Below, piece by piece: positions 11,022 through 23,132 of a stretch of DNA of 64,000 nt. Source of the DNA: Albula goreensis (Eukaryota; Chordata; Actinopteri; Albuliformes; Albulidae); NCBI GenBank assembly GCA_022829145.1, contig CM040741.1, positions 53,290,180-53,354,179 of the forward strand. The letters run 5' to 3'. Every line of letters starts with the position of its first letter. The first letter of the stretch is position 1. The position numbers were made by a program, and so were the translations under genes. The notes beneath the pieces were generated by a model, which worked only from the letters and a program-made list of their open reading frames with translations, was not told the DNA's origin and ran no database searches.

Positions 11022-11507
11022 AGGCTTGTGTACTTACATTTGTTTTAGCTCAGTGTATATCCATGGTGAGGAATACTAATAATAGAAAACATTTTACTCT
11101 GATAGCATACATACCATCCCTTTTGTAGTCATATGTACTCTATAATAATTAAAACTGAAAACTTTACTGTACACACTGACACAGAAAAATTGCATGTATG
11201 TGCTTTGATTGTTTTCCTTCCTCTTCAATTTCCATACATGATTTATAATGTTGTGTCAGTAAAATAATGCCTGTTACTCTGTTTGCTCAGTGAATACTAA
11301 GAGGTATACTAAATAATCGCTTTGAAGCATAGTTTCAGGACTTTACTGCCACAATGTAAATAGTGATGTCAAAAAGAACTTCATTTTACTATAGCAGCTA
11401 GTGTTGAATTTATTCTGCTTGCCTGCTTAAGGTTTCATTGTGTGTTTGGCATTGAGTTCTGCACACAAGCGGTCTTTTAAGCAGGAATCATGCTGCTGCC
11501 TCCTTAG
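11022..11507. other. AT-rich spacer
   Basis: Unique AT-rich sequence with no recognisable feature. Confidence 0.5.
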
Positions 11508-11558
11508 CGCCATTGAAAGTCCAACTGTGATGACGGTGCAGATAAACAGTAATGGCAG
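11508..11558 (+). other. Candidate 51-bp exon with strong splice sites
   Basis: A CTGCTGCCTCCTTAG acceptor ends at 11507 and a consensus CAG|GTAAGT donor begins at 11559. Of the three frames only one is open; it reads AIESPTVMTVQINSNG with one base before and two after (a symmetric exon of 17 codon equivalents). The peptide is protein-like but I cannot name its gene. A 9-base donor match on either strand is expected about once by chance in a window this size, so confidence is limited. Confidence 0.28.
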
Positions 11559-14500
11559 GTAAGTATGTGCTGGCCTCTCTACATGTCAGACTCTCCATGC
11601 CACAGACAGGCAGGGAAGCTCCCCTCAAATGCCCCCTGGCCAAGGTGCCAGAATGATCGCTTCGTAGGGGGTGCCCTCCCCCACCTCTCAGACTAATTTA
11701 AGCCCTCATTTTTTACAGTCCCTGTTTATCTCTGTCAGATGCCATATTTTCCTCTTCAGAGCTAGTTCCATGGACTTCTCAGGGAAGATCATTGCTTGAC
11801 TTTTGAGGGTGAAGTCCCGGCCAGAGCGGTAGTCTTGAGTTTGAGTCAGTCAAGTTCCCCCCACGGTGCTGCCCTGGGACACCTCAACGGCAAGTGAGAC
11901 TGCAGGAGTCCCAGTGCCAGATCCTGTCCTACTTGATATCACCCAATAAGTGGCTAGCCGTTCGTTTACAGTTCTGTCCACTCCATATGCAGCACATCAC
12001 CTGCTGTTACAAGAGTCTTCTATCATCTAGCATGCTTTTCCAATAGTGACCCTTTTGAAACAAAAATGCTGTAAGGCCATTTTAGATAAGACCTTCATTG
12101 AAGGTCATTACAGGCCTGAACTTCCTTTAATAAGAAGCGAACACAAGAGTACCAAGAGACTTAAGATGTGCTTTCATGCTGAGCTAGGAACTGACCCCAT
12201 GACCATGTTAGGAGGCTAAAAGCATTCAACTTGTGACAGTTGCATCAAACAGAGTATAGATTTATAATGCAGATGAAACCTAATTTATAATTTGTCAGAC
12301 TACCAGTATCAAGCCAAACTTGGAATTACACTTTTATTGTTACTAATGTTACTAATAATCCCCACCCAAATTTTAAAAACTGCTGTCCATGTGTACATTA
12401 TGCTCTCTGATCACACATGTTTTTTGCCTTTATTCATATTATATAATCCTTTGGTTTTAACACTGGCACAGTTAGTGGACTCATTAAACTCAAGGACAGT
12501 TACTTAATGACAATCTATTGGTTGCCTCAGAAACATGCTACTATGTGCTATATTAGTTAGATTGAATGAGCCCCCACACTTCCACCCTCTCTACGTTTTA
12601 CAGTTCCCTTACTTACAAAAATGCATAGACCCAGGAAGTCTGTAAATTTAATGAGCCTAACAGGGCTGAGCAAGCCCTTCCAATGAAACTGAGTTATATA
12701 TGGGCAACCTTGTCCCTCCTATTCCGCCCTAACATGACAGTTAAGGAGGTACTCCCCATCCATACCCTATACTGTCACCATAATGCTGCTTTCACAGCAG
12801 ATTTACAGTTAGTGCCCTATCACTTATTCAATCAAGGCCAAGCATGGGGGTTTTCCCAGAATAATAAAAATGAACTACAACTCCCAAGAGCAATCAGCAC
12901 ATGTCACCGCCTTTAACCCTTTATCCAATACCCTTGGTCTGATTGGTACTGGACGGCTGGATGTTGAATATAATGGGACAGTATCCCACCCACTTCGTTT
13001 CCAGAAAGGAGCCATTTCTGCTGAGGGAAAACATTGGATCCTGGAGGCCAAGAAAGGCCCAGCTGTAGCCGTCCACAGTTAGTGTTCTCTGGCAGATCGT
13101 AAAAGATAATTGCGCTGCCTGTGACTCTTAAAGTACTGCGGAAGGACCGTTTCAGGGTGGTCACTGTAGCTAATGCATGTCTTCTGAGATGCAAACGCAG
13201 GCTGGCTGACCACCAGTGAGATAAGACATCCACAGTTTAGTATAGGAGTTCAGAAGGTGGCAGCCCAGGGTGGAGTGCCTGTCTGCTTCCTCATCTGCTT
13301 GAAGGCCAAATCTGTTTCCAAGGCAGATACTCATGATGAATGTCATTCACAAAATCCAAAGGCGGATAGTTAATAAGATGTGTATGTAGGTCATTTTGTG
13401 GCACTATCCACACCTCGTAATGTTGGCCAGAGCAGGAACACATGTGGCAAAAAATGGGAGGGGGGCAAACAAATGAAGCTGTGAACTTAAGCTTGTGTGC
13501 CTTTGTTTTCAACTGAGGGCTGTATACCATGCCACATCTCTGAGCCATTACCAATATGAGCAACAAAATACAGAGCAAAGCTGGTGTAAACACAGAAACA
13601 TGCAGAAGGATATAACACAATATATACACAGGTAGGCATACATAATGCATGCAGGATCTCTGAAATGTATTGCTTAATATTAATTTGAAGTTTTCCAGAG
13701 AGGGTCAATATGTATTTGTGTGTTGTTGCACATACCTAGCACACTCCTAGTGTGACAATGGTTAAAGTAAAAGTACATATTAGATGAAAACGGCATGGCA
13801 CATTGAACCAGAACCATGAACCAGAGCTAACAGTCCAGTTATTTACTGATGGTACCTGTATTAGTGCTAAGATGTCCTAACCCATGAAACACGAGGTTCA
13901 GCTTTAACAAATGCATTAGCTTGGGAACAGTAGTCTCTATGGGGCATTGGAAGCATCCTATTTAAACAACACAGTCTCCTGTCATGTATGTCATTAAAGT
14001 AATATTTTCTAATACAGTGAGTGTAAAATCCCCCCAAAAAACTCATTCCTGTCAATAAGACCAGTTCCGTCAGAGACTAAAAGGTTCCATTTCGATGAAG
14101 TATAAACTTAGTTGAAGTAGCTTGCTGGGAACAAATCAAACTAACAATAACAATTCCAGACAGCTGGTGCTGTGTAGACAACATACATTCTTTTAGTACA
14201 TAGCTAAACCTAAAAGGTAAGACTCTTTTACCCTGCACCTTGAAACATTTTCCACAACACTACATAGTAATGACTATTTTGGCTCCAAAACAAATTATTA
14301 ACTGACAGATGCAGTTAAGATTCATCCAATTAAAACATACATTACAGACTACGTTCAACATGGACCTTTGAACGTCGCTGTTGCATATACAGTACAATGC
14401 ACAGATTTTCACTCAAGAATTGTGTGTTTTTGTATATTACATGGTTCATAGCTGTGGTGTACTCTAAGTGGCAACCTTTCCCAGCTTGGCCTCCTCTGAA

Positions 14501-16489
14501 TACGTTGTGCTTTTAGGGTTTTTAACAACCCACTCTTACTATTCCTAAATAAGGAAAGGAGGCTGCACTCAGCACTGTTTATGACTGGATGAGTCAGAAG
14601 GGCTCATGGAGTCAAATTAATTTGCTGAACCTCTATGAAATCATCTGCCATCCTCTTGGAGTGAGTCTATCAAACAGATCTATGGTAATATGGCGCCCGG
14701 AGGACTGGGTAATCACATCACTAGAGATGCATCTGATTCTTATAACGATTTGTGCCTTTCCCCTCTCCTCTTTCCCAGAGACCATTCTATAGCACCTGAG
14801 ACACAGATTTTAACAATAGATACAATATGTCAATTCTACCAAGATGAAATGTACATGATAGGCCTGTAATGACTGACATATTAATTATCTAATGCATTAT
14901 GCAAAGAAGCAATTTTTGATATGCATGTGTTGTGTTTATTGTTATAAACATTAAATACATAATGTGTTAAGAATAGAACATGCTGGTCAAAACAGACAAC
15001 AATGAATTTTGGGCAGAGAGGAAAAAGGCAATCTGAAAACGTCATATTGCAATCATTCAGTGTACTGATATGGTTGTAAATGCAGGCCATTTTTGTGCAG
15101 AATGCTTCATGTGAATTTACATTTTTATTTTCAGGTAGATACAAATGACAGTGTGACACAGAAAAAGTAAACTCTTTGCCTTGTAAGTAAATTTACCTCA
15201 GTACTCACTCCCAGTTCCCTGCTGCCAGAAAAAAGGTTTTTGTCACAGTTTCAAATTTCAATAAATACATACCATTCATTTTCTGAACTGCATTACTGAT
15301 TAAACTGTTAAAAAATCAACAATGTGACTGGAAGTTCTGATACCTTTAAATTGTGGTGAGAAAAAAATGGTAAAATGCGTTCCTGTTCTGTCAGGACCAG
15401 GAATCTGTTTTTGTTTCTCTTAGGTTGAGTTGGCAGACTAGTTAACAGATTAGTTTTTGTCATCAGGAATAACTTGCAACTTTATTTACCACAAGCTGTC
15501 TTTTGGCAGTGTCCTCTGGTACTTGTTCTCCTGGAGTTAAAGGGTGGCAGCGACGATAAGCACCTACTGGAGTGTCTCATCATACTGGACTGGCCTGGAT
15601 CACACACTGTAGACTCATCTCAATCCGGCCATCACCCAAGGCCTCAGAGAAGACAAGTGGGATGGATCACAACACACAATGTTTTCACCTGCCACCTTGA
15701 AGAGAGTGACAGGGCTCTGAACCAGGGCCAGACAACCACCATCTGATCAAACATCACTCTGCCAAGACTGCTGAGATGATTCTATTACAATTATCAGCTT
15801 ATATCTGCCCTGGATCTGCCATACTTGACTGAAGTTTTTATTCAATTTAAATACTTAATAATTTCTAAATATGATGAGATTCAACAGGTTTTGATATTGC
15901 AAACTGAACACACTTCCACCATTGTGAATCAGAGAAACTTTGATATGACCCATATAATTGGCTAAGATTCCCACCCTGGCAATTTGATCAATTTGCCATT
16001 TGCACAGAGTACCAGACCGCCCTGTCACTCCTGGCGACACATCACAACCCCCCACCCCACCCCCAGCATGGGCACTGTGGACAAGTCCCCACAGCAGTGA
16101 CTTCCTCCCCATTTCCTTCCAAATCACAGTCATGCCAGCTCAATACTGCTGCCGACATGCAAACTTGTGTCTAACCTGTCATGTGTCTGAAGACAGGCGC
16201 GGGGGAAAAGGGTGACAGTTTGTCTTGCACCATATGCTGTGTGGCAACCGAAAAGCTTGGCTGTTATATAGAGAGACTGGTCTGAAGCCAGAGGCTCCAT
16301 AGATTATATTTTTTCCCTCTTGCTTTGTCTACTTGTATTTTTTCAAAGCAAAAAAAAAAAAAAACTCACTTTGTTCCCTCAGTGGGATTTACAGGATTTG
16401 GTGTATGCATTTGAAACTCCCACTTTAATAAGCTCCATCTCTATAGTATGTCAGACAGGTCATGTAATACTCATCACACTTGGCTCAGT
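11559..16489. other. Long non-coding stretch
   Basis: About 5 kb of unique AT-rich DNA. The 11.57-11.95 kb part is GC-richer. Frames at 12683-12916 and 12913-13233 (minus) have no recognisable domain. The phrase LFTDGT at about 13835-13852 recalls a retroviral RNase H active-site motif but is isolated and soon interrupted. A strong pyrimidine tract ends in CCCAG at 14779 without a convincing exon after it. A15 lies at 16350-16364. Confidence 0.45.
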
Positions 16490-16880
16490 GACATGGAGTT
16501 TGTTAAAACAAAAGTTTGGGTGAAGTTTTTTCAGACAACCCCTCACTCAAATACCTCTATCCATCCAATTCGCTTTTCTCTGCAGGTATTAAATTGCCAC
16601 ATACCTTATCTCCCATCACGGACACTGCTTCCTCATCCCTCCCCCTCCCCATCTCCACCTTCACGTCTACATCCTTTCTTCTGTATTTCTCCTTTTCTTC
16701 TAGTGGTCCAGTGGGGGTTCACCTCACCAAAAATTGTGAGGTATGATGTTGCCCCCTTAGACTCCAAGCCCAAAATCAAATGTCTGTACCACTATACAAC
16801 TTCACATATCACAAAAAAACTCCTTCTAAGTGCATTCAATGCTTTCTGGAAATTCATTCTACTGCACACAATTCTGTATA
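16490..16880 (+). mobile_element. LTR-like dispersed repeat, copy A
   Basis: Colinear similarity by eye with 25008-25300. Shared blocks include ATGGAGTTT, TAAAACAAA, CAGACAACCCC (CGGACAACCCC in copy B), GCCACATACCTTATCTCCCAT (near-identical in B), CCATCTCCACCTTC and CCTTAGACTCCAAGCCCAA. This copy carries about 35 extra bases near its 3' part. The TATA-like position is degraded here (GTATTAAATT) while copy B keeps GTATAAAAG. I infer a degraded LTR family. The same orientation and 8.5-kb spacing raise a provirus possibility, but no gag/pol remains are visible between them. Confidence 0.5.
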
Positions 16881-17940
16881 GGTCCTCTACCTCAAGCCAT
16901 GAGGACATCATAACCCAATCCAGCTATGCCAACCCAACCTGTTTATGTTCCCATACTTTTACAGTTTTGAATGCCTGTGAGTAAACTGGAGTAATTCCCT
17001 TTGTATTAATTTGGCTAAGCACAGACCTGTTAACATTCAACAGTGTTTGGCAAACTCACCAGGCCCAAGATATTCAATCAGCACTGCACATTGCAATGAG
17101 GCTTAGTTCTACTTTGTCCCACAAGGCCAAAAAAGGTCTTACATTTTTAAAGAAATTACAATGGTGTCATTATGTATTTGGGGTATCGAAGAAAAGATGC
17201 CACCTTACTGTCTACAAGCCCATGTCTTCAGTTATTAAGGCACATTACTTTTGTAATAGTGATGGCATTAATTTGGTTCTGTGGTAATATTCTTTGTTTA
17301 TGTAATTACAAATTGAGCAAGCTAAGTGTTACACTAAAATGAAATTTCCTGAGACATATATAAAGTAAAGTAAAGCTTGTTTAATGCTATGATCATCCCT
17401 TAATTCTGAAAGATCAACCAGCTGGCCCTGCATTTCATGTTGAATCAGTCATAAAACTCTGGGTTTTCAGTCATACTCAAGGAAAAGTAAAAAAGAGCCT
17501 ATTTTCTCCGCACTTTCCCCAAAGCAGCCCTGCCATTTGCAAAGTGTGTCAAAATGTCCTCATAAAAGCTTCATACTTCAGGTTAGCTTCATGTCTTGAG
17601 TTCCTTGCCAACCCATTCTCCTTATAGATACCACATGCAGTAAAACCCATTTTATATGTCAGACCTGAGTTGTATTTCAGACAGCAAATTCAGCAAAACT
17701 CCAGGGAAATATATTGGTAAACAAGTTGTTTTTACTATCCAAACTGAAAATAGACTAGCGCAACCTTTTCAGTTGAATTCACAGTAAAATGATGATAAAA
17801 CCCTACACTCTGGTTTGCGTTTTTTTTCTTGTCTAAAAAAAGGAATGCAGAACTCAGTCTCTCTTTTGCAAGAGAAGCCCTGTAGATAGTTTGCGTGCAT
17901 CTTATCCCTGATGGCCAGCACCTAAGAGTGTGTCACTCAC
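16881..17940. other. Non-coding stretch
   Basis: AT-rich unique sequence with no recognisable feature. Confidence 0.5.
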
Positions 17941-18088
17941 CGAGCAGGGCAGAAAATGGGGCATGGCGGCCACCTTTCGCTCCACTGGGCCCTTGTGTCT
18001 GTGGGGCAGGGCCCGGGGGTCTGATGAGGGGACGGGATAGGTGAATGACAGGTTGACAGGTTCCCCTGGGCAGGAGCAGGATTGAGGT
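17941..18088 (-). other. Candidate internal exon, minus strand (148 bp)
   Basis: On the minus strand, TGCATGTCTTTCTCCAG ends opposite 18089 (a strong acceptor) and GTGAGT begins opposite 17940 (a strong donor). Between them one frame is open for 49 codons with marked C/G third positions, including PGEPVNLSFTYPVPSSDPRA. The peptide is not recognised. All three minus frames are open across much of this GC-rich segment and a GTGAGT also exists on the + strand at 18194-18199, so openness is weak evidence. If real, the exon enters with one base completing a codon and leaves in phase 0. Confidence 0.28.
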
Positions 18089-18195
18089 CTGGAGAAAGAC
18101 ATGCAAGCAAGGTGAGGAGCCCTGCCACAGGTGTGGAGATGCCAGCACAGGCAACACTGGCTGCTTGATGGTGCCAGCGGGCCAAAATGACAAAG

Positions 18196-18805
18196 GTGAG
18201 TACACCTTAAAGCCTCCTCAGCACTGTCTCTGTGGCTGAACCTGACAGACTGCAGACACCATCAAAACCTCCCCTACACACCCATATGCTCACATAAAAA
18301 CACCTATGTACTTTCTCACACACACACGCACACAAGCACACACACAAACACACACACCATTCTCATTTATACTCAACATACCCTCCAGCACCCAGACACT
18401 TAAACACTCAGACACACATACACATGCACACATTCACACACTCATTTAAACCAAAATACACACTGACATATTCACATGTACACACATACACACACACACT
18501 CATGCTCCCACACAGACACAGTTCTCTTTGATCTCTCTACTGCCTCGCCTCATCTCACTTTGACCTCTCACCTTTGTTTGATCTAAGCCTTTAGGGGGAA
18601 ATGTGTGACCATCATTCTGAATATTCTGACCCCTATGCCCCAAACTATCCTTCCTGCTCCCATCATTCCTCACTCTAATTAAACACATTTGACCCCCAGC
18701 CATACAGGGAATCAGCACTCCCATGCTTTCTCCTGGGCCTTATGCACTACAGACGGCACCAAAAGCTTTGTTCTGCAACCTATTATTGTGCATCAACCAA
18801 TACAT
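18196..18805. repeat. Cryptic CA-rich simple sequence and spacer
   Basis: Interrupted CA/CACA text from about 18290 to 18515, with no long pure run, followed by about 290 bp of unremarkable sequence leading into the minisatellite. Confidence 0.8.
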
Positions 18806-19110
18806 CAATCAGCACAGTTTCTGTGTTTACAGCTCCACTACCCAATTAGCACAGTTACTGTGTTTACAGATCCAGTACCCAATCAGCACAGTTACTGTGT
18901 TTACAGATCCAGTACCCAATCAGCACAGTAACTGTGTTTACAGATCCACTACCCAATCAGCACAGTAACTGTGTTTACAGATCCACTACCCAATCAGCAC
19001 AGTAACTGTGGTTACAGATCCACTACCCAATCAGCACAGTAACTGTGTTTACAGCTCCACTACCCAATCAGCACAGTAACTGTGTTTACAGCTCCATTGC
19101 CCAATCAACA
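18806..19110 (+). repeat. 37-bp minisatellite, eight full copies, motif-bearing
   Basis: Units start at 18806, 18843, 18880, 18917, 18954, 18991, 19028 and 19065, with a partial ninth at 19102; the spacing is exactly 37 bp throughout with no indels. Each unit from the second on has a CCAAT box (CCAATCAG in most), then a 13-bp near-palindrome CACAGT(T/A)ACTGTG containing a MYB-like TAACTG on one strand or the other, then TGTTTAC, a forkhead-type core (present in copies 1-5, 7 and 8; TGGTTAC in copy 6). Copies 2-3 have T and copies 4-8 have A at the centre of the palindrome. The unit length is not a multiple of three, so it is not protein-coding. A regulatory role is inferred from the motifs only. 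Confidence 0.97.
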
Positions 19111-19229
19111 TAATCTCACCAGCATGTGATAAAAGGAAGGTACTTTCATATCTTTCTCACATGGAACATGTCAATTTAGACATGATAAATACTGCATGCC
19201 CAGGTATAATTCATTAATGAGGTAGACTT

Positions 19230-19420
19230 TTTAATTTATTTATTAAAAGCATTCCCGCGGACAGCAGAAGCCTTGAGAGACGTCGGTGCTGTGTCCTTAC
19301 GTCACATTGCATCAGTCACTGGCGTGATGGAGAAGCCCTGCCACCGAGCTCTGCTGCCTGTCACTGTCACTCAAGAGACTCCCCCTTTACCACACATTAA
19401 GAGGTGGCAGCATTATAAAC
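19230..19420. promoter_or_regulatory. CpG-containing block with CRE-like sites
   Basis: It contains GACGTC at 19279-19284 and TTACGTCAC at 19297-19305 (a half-CRE/CREB-type motif) within a locally GC-rich piece flanked by very AT-rich DNA. A conserved regulatory element is possible; this rests on composition and motif matching only. Confidence 0.25.
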
Positions 19421-19440
19421 CCCTATAGAAAGGTATTACT

Positions 19441-19473
19441 TATAAAATATTAAATTAATGTTAATATTTTATA
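19441..19473. repeat. Perfect AT-rich hairpin (13-bp arms)
   Basis: TATAAAATATTAA at 19441-19453 is exactly reverse-complementary to 19461-19473, with a 7-nt loop. It is made almost entirely of A/T. Confidence 0.9.
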
Positions 19474-19990
19474 GAAAATGCACATAGATAATATTACAAA
19501 TTATTAAACTTGCCTAGGAATGAAAATTGCAGGCATAGACAGTCAAACTTTTCATTATTGTAGAAAAGGGGAACAGAGGTATTTTCAAAAGTCTGTTTTC
19601 AATGTCAAACAAGCTTTTTGGAAGTATAGTTTACAAGATTCCTTAGAATGACCCTTAGTCTTTGGTTAAGTGTCACAGTTTTTGTAACTAAGTCTCATAG
19701 ATTTGGCATCTGTTTAGTATTTCCCATTAAATACTTTTGTGTGGGTTTGCTTTCAAATATCAATTAACTTTTATGTCAAAAAGGATTGAATTAACACAAT
19801 AGTAAGCTGAATTACAATCTTTTTTTTTCTGGAAACCACCCTAGGTGCCCATTAAAAGTGAAGCTGTTGAGGTGTGCACATGAAATATGTTCGCTCAGCA
19901 AATGGAATTGAGGGACAACGCCTATCCCAGAATACCACCAGGGTCACACCACTCAGTCAACAACAGCAGCAGACTCACTCTGCCAGCCTC
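19474..19990. other. AT-rich spacer
   Basis: No recognisable feature. Confidence 0.5.
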
Positions 19991-19994
19991 AAAC

Positions 19995-20130
19995 GCAGCC
20001 GATTCAGGGTGACCAAATAGGTCATGACCCATAATGAACCGGGTAGGGGCGGGGGCATAGGGGGGTGGGGGAGCGGGTGGGTTACTGGAAGGTCAAGGAA
20101 TGTCTCACATTCCAGACCCTTAATCCGCTC
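19995..20130 (+). promoter_or_regulatory. Candidate enhancer: nuclear-receptor and TEAD-type sites
   Basis: AGGTCATGACCC (20019-20030) is one base off the zero-spaced inverted AGGTCA palindrome known from thyroid/retinoid response elements. A further GGTGACC (inverted half-site) lies just upstream, and AGGTCA recurs at 20090-20095 within AAGGTCAAGG. GGAATGT (20097-20103) and ACATTCC (20107-20113) form a perfect inverted pair of TEAD/M-CAT-type sites with a 3-nt spacer. A TAATCC (OTX/PITX-type) core follows near 20122. Motif identities come from known consensus sequences; the enhancer call is inference. Confidence 0.35.
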
Positions 20131-23100
20131 AGCAGTCTGGAACACAGTCCTCACATGTTCGGCCCTGCTGCGGCCAGCAGCGAGCCGTTTGGTGATGGAT
20201 TGGATAAAGGTCTGCAAAATAAATGTTTCCGCACAGAGCAAGTGCGTTCCAAATCCGCACCCCCATGAATTTCACAGACACCCCTGCCCCCACTCCCATG
20301 TCTGTTAGCAGGACTCCCTGGTCCATGTCGCCAGGCTGGCCACTCACAGACGGGTCTTAGGGGGGCCTCGAGGCTCCCAGGCGGAATGTCATTCATCAGA
20401 CTCCGACATCCACACCACACAGCGCTGCTGCATGCATTCTGCCCCACCCCCAACGACACCCATACCCATGTGACACAGTACAGATACACCGTTTATGAGT
20501 GTACAGAGCATGGCAGGAATTGCCTCTTCAATGCAGGTCAGTGCTTCTGAGGTGGCAGCAATTGTAGAGGAGGCTATTAGTTTTAGTGTTCAGAACATTT
20601 TCAGAGTTAAAAAAAAAGTTTGAGCAAATGTGCCCAATACGTACATTTGTCCAGTTTTCTAGGGATGCCTTGAAATTCATCTTGAATTCACAATGAATGG
20701 CTTCAGAAAGCTGCCTATTCGGTTTTCTTATTCATGTTAAAATAGAATTTCAATTTTGGATGCCCATGCCAGTTATTGCAATCCTTGAAATAAATTATTC
20801 ATTGGGGATGTTGCTAATAGGTTTGTGTGTAAGTCCCTGGAAAGTCTTTTTTGGTGGAACAGTAAATATGTTCTGAGCCTGTTTGGGAAAGTTCTAATCA
20901 TAAAATTGCCTGAAACAAAAGGAAACCATAACCGGAATATTCCATAACAATCTTGCAATGTCTCTGTTAGCTTGGTGAGACCCCTGCCTCAGCAGAGAGC
21001 ATCACACTGAGTGCCTTACTCAGCTGCATTGGCACATTATAATGATTTATAATTACTATTTGCTATTAAATAAAAATAGCTTTTATAGCTTCATACCATT
21101 TCACAAACTCGGTTTTTCATACAAACTGTGATATGGATTTCATATTTTTGGAACATATATTAAATTGTAATGTGGCCCCTGAAAAATAAATGAAATTCAG
21201 AAAAGCACAGTAAAAAAAGCCAACATGTAAAAAAGATCATGACTAGCATGAGAGCCAACATGAGTGGTTGGTTTCCCTGACTGTGAAGGGAGGAGTCGGG
21301 GAAATAGGGGTTGACTCCATTCTCTGCTATCCCAGCAAGCTGTCCTGGTGCGGTGCAGAGTTCCCTGGGGGTGGTGTGGAAGGGCTGTGGAGTGGCGGAT
21401 TGAAAGCACAATCCCATGAGGCCATGCTGGTGCTGTGTGTCAGCCTCCCAGCGTGTCAGGGATAACTCTCAGCAAGGGGCAGGGGCCGCACCCGTCCATC
21501 TGAGCTTGGAAGTGGCTGGGTGAGAGTGGGGGCGTGAGAGGGGGACCATCCATCACAGAGCCTGGTCTAACTGAAAGAGCACACCCACCCTCCTTGGGCA
21601 TTGTGCCAGTCTCTGTGCTTAGGAAGATTACTTCTGTGGGTTAGTTAGCTAGTTTGTTCACTGGACCTTAGGAGAATGCACCAGTGACTCCAGAATCTAC
21701 CCAATTACTTAGCAGAACTAAGTAGAATGGAGAACCATAGAAGGAGAGAACGAAAAGGCATGCTTTCCTCCAGGACTGATGTGCTGACATATGCTGAGCA
21801 GTGAGACGCAGTTCATCACTTCCCACACACTGTAGCACTGACAAGCAGCAAGCGTGCTTTCGGGATGGGGGGTTGGTCAAAAGGAGAACCTCCAGGGTTA
21901 GCTGGATTCTTTTGTGTTATGAGGGGATATGAGACACTAAACAATACAGGGAATTTCTCATGCCTTCCTTTAAAGCCAGCATCCACATCACCACTCCACC
22001 CTTCCTTGTCACCAAGCCCCACTTTGGTAAGGGTGGGAGGGGTCGCCTGCTTGAGACACAGGGATTGCGAAAGTGAGTCTGCGAAGTGTCACAGTGCTCT
22101 GCAAACCTTGCCTCCATGACCATTCAGAGACACAGAGATGGGAGAAGGAGCGGGGGGAGGGAGGGTGGAGTAGTTTACAACTTAATCAGCTTAAGGAAAT
22201 GAGTTCATTTTTAGCACACTGTGAAGGAAGATGACTGATTTCAATCCAGTGTGGTAGGAAGGAAGAGGGAAAATTAATGCCAGCCGGGACACAGAGAGAT
22301 GTCAACTACTTCCTGGACATTGAGGGGTGTGAAGTATGCCCCTTTACTGCCCCCTTGATCACCTCCCCACCCCACCCACAATCCTATATCAGTCTTAGAT
22401 GTAGGATTGACCCAGACCCTTTATCCCAGTATAGAAACCCTGACTATTCCTGCATTATTTGTTGAAACAATGTCCTCCCCTCACTATGAACCCAGACCCC
22501 ACATAGGTTAACTTTGAATAACAGGGGACATAGCTGATGGTTCATACAACTGGTAGCTTGACTGCAGTCTCTAACCCTTAATGCTGTATAATAATAAATT
22601 AAAAGGGACAATAAGAAGGTCAGAAGTGAGATATTGTGGTGAGTGGCCAGTTCAAGCAGCACTGGCACACACACTGCATGCTTTATTATACAAACAACAG
22701 ACTAAGCAGGCTGATAGCTCCAAGAATTATATCTCTTGACATTCGCCTGAGTCATCATTGGCTTGTGTCATTGTCTGTAAACAATGAAAGGATATTCACA
22801 TCCCGTGGTCTCAGTTGATGTTCAGCCCTCGTATGGATCAGTGGCCCAAACTTCCCCGTCAAACCCACAGTTTTCTAGACGCCAAGGCAGGAAACACAGT
22901 GGGTGTCCCCATTACCCATTCAGTGAAGTATCATGGCCATTCAGCAGACACTACTGTAATTTGTGTTACATAATTGACTGCAATGGTTCAATGTACAGGG
23001 GCTTTACAAAATGCTAGAATCACCAAATGAAAAAGGAGTTGTATTTTGAAGTAACTAAATCACAATTATGAAGTCTTCACATGCATTTCATATGAATGTA

Positions 23101-23132
23101 AATATGAAATAACAAACAATTTTCTGAAGCAA
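20131..23132. other. Long non-coding stretch, locally GC-rich
   Basis: GC- and CpG-richer patches lie at 20131-20480 and 21280-21600, with AT-rich DNA elsewhere. Several overlapping open frames in the GC-rich patches lack domains and are open in opposite strands simultaneously, which indicates a composition effect. Confidence 0.45.

Noticed and set aside
13829..13860. RNase H-like LFTDGT phrase
   Set aside because: Six residues only, soon followed by stops; no reverse transcriptase, integrase or LTR context nearby.
14780..14870. Possible exon after a strong pyrimidine tract and CCCAG
   Set aside because: One frame is open for only about 30 codons with no donor and AT-rich composition like the flanks.
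16448..16984. 178-codon open frame
   Set aside because: It lies within the LTR-like repeat copy A, is pyrimidine-rich and domain-free, and is not shared as a frame by copy B.
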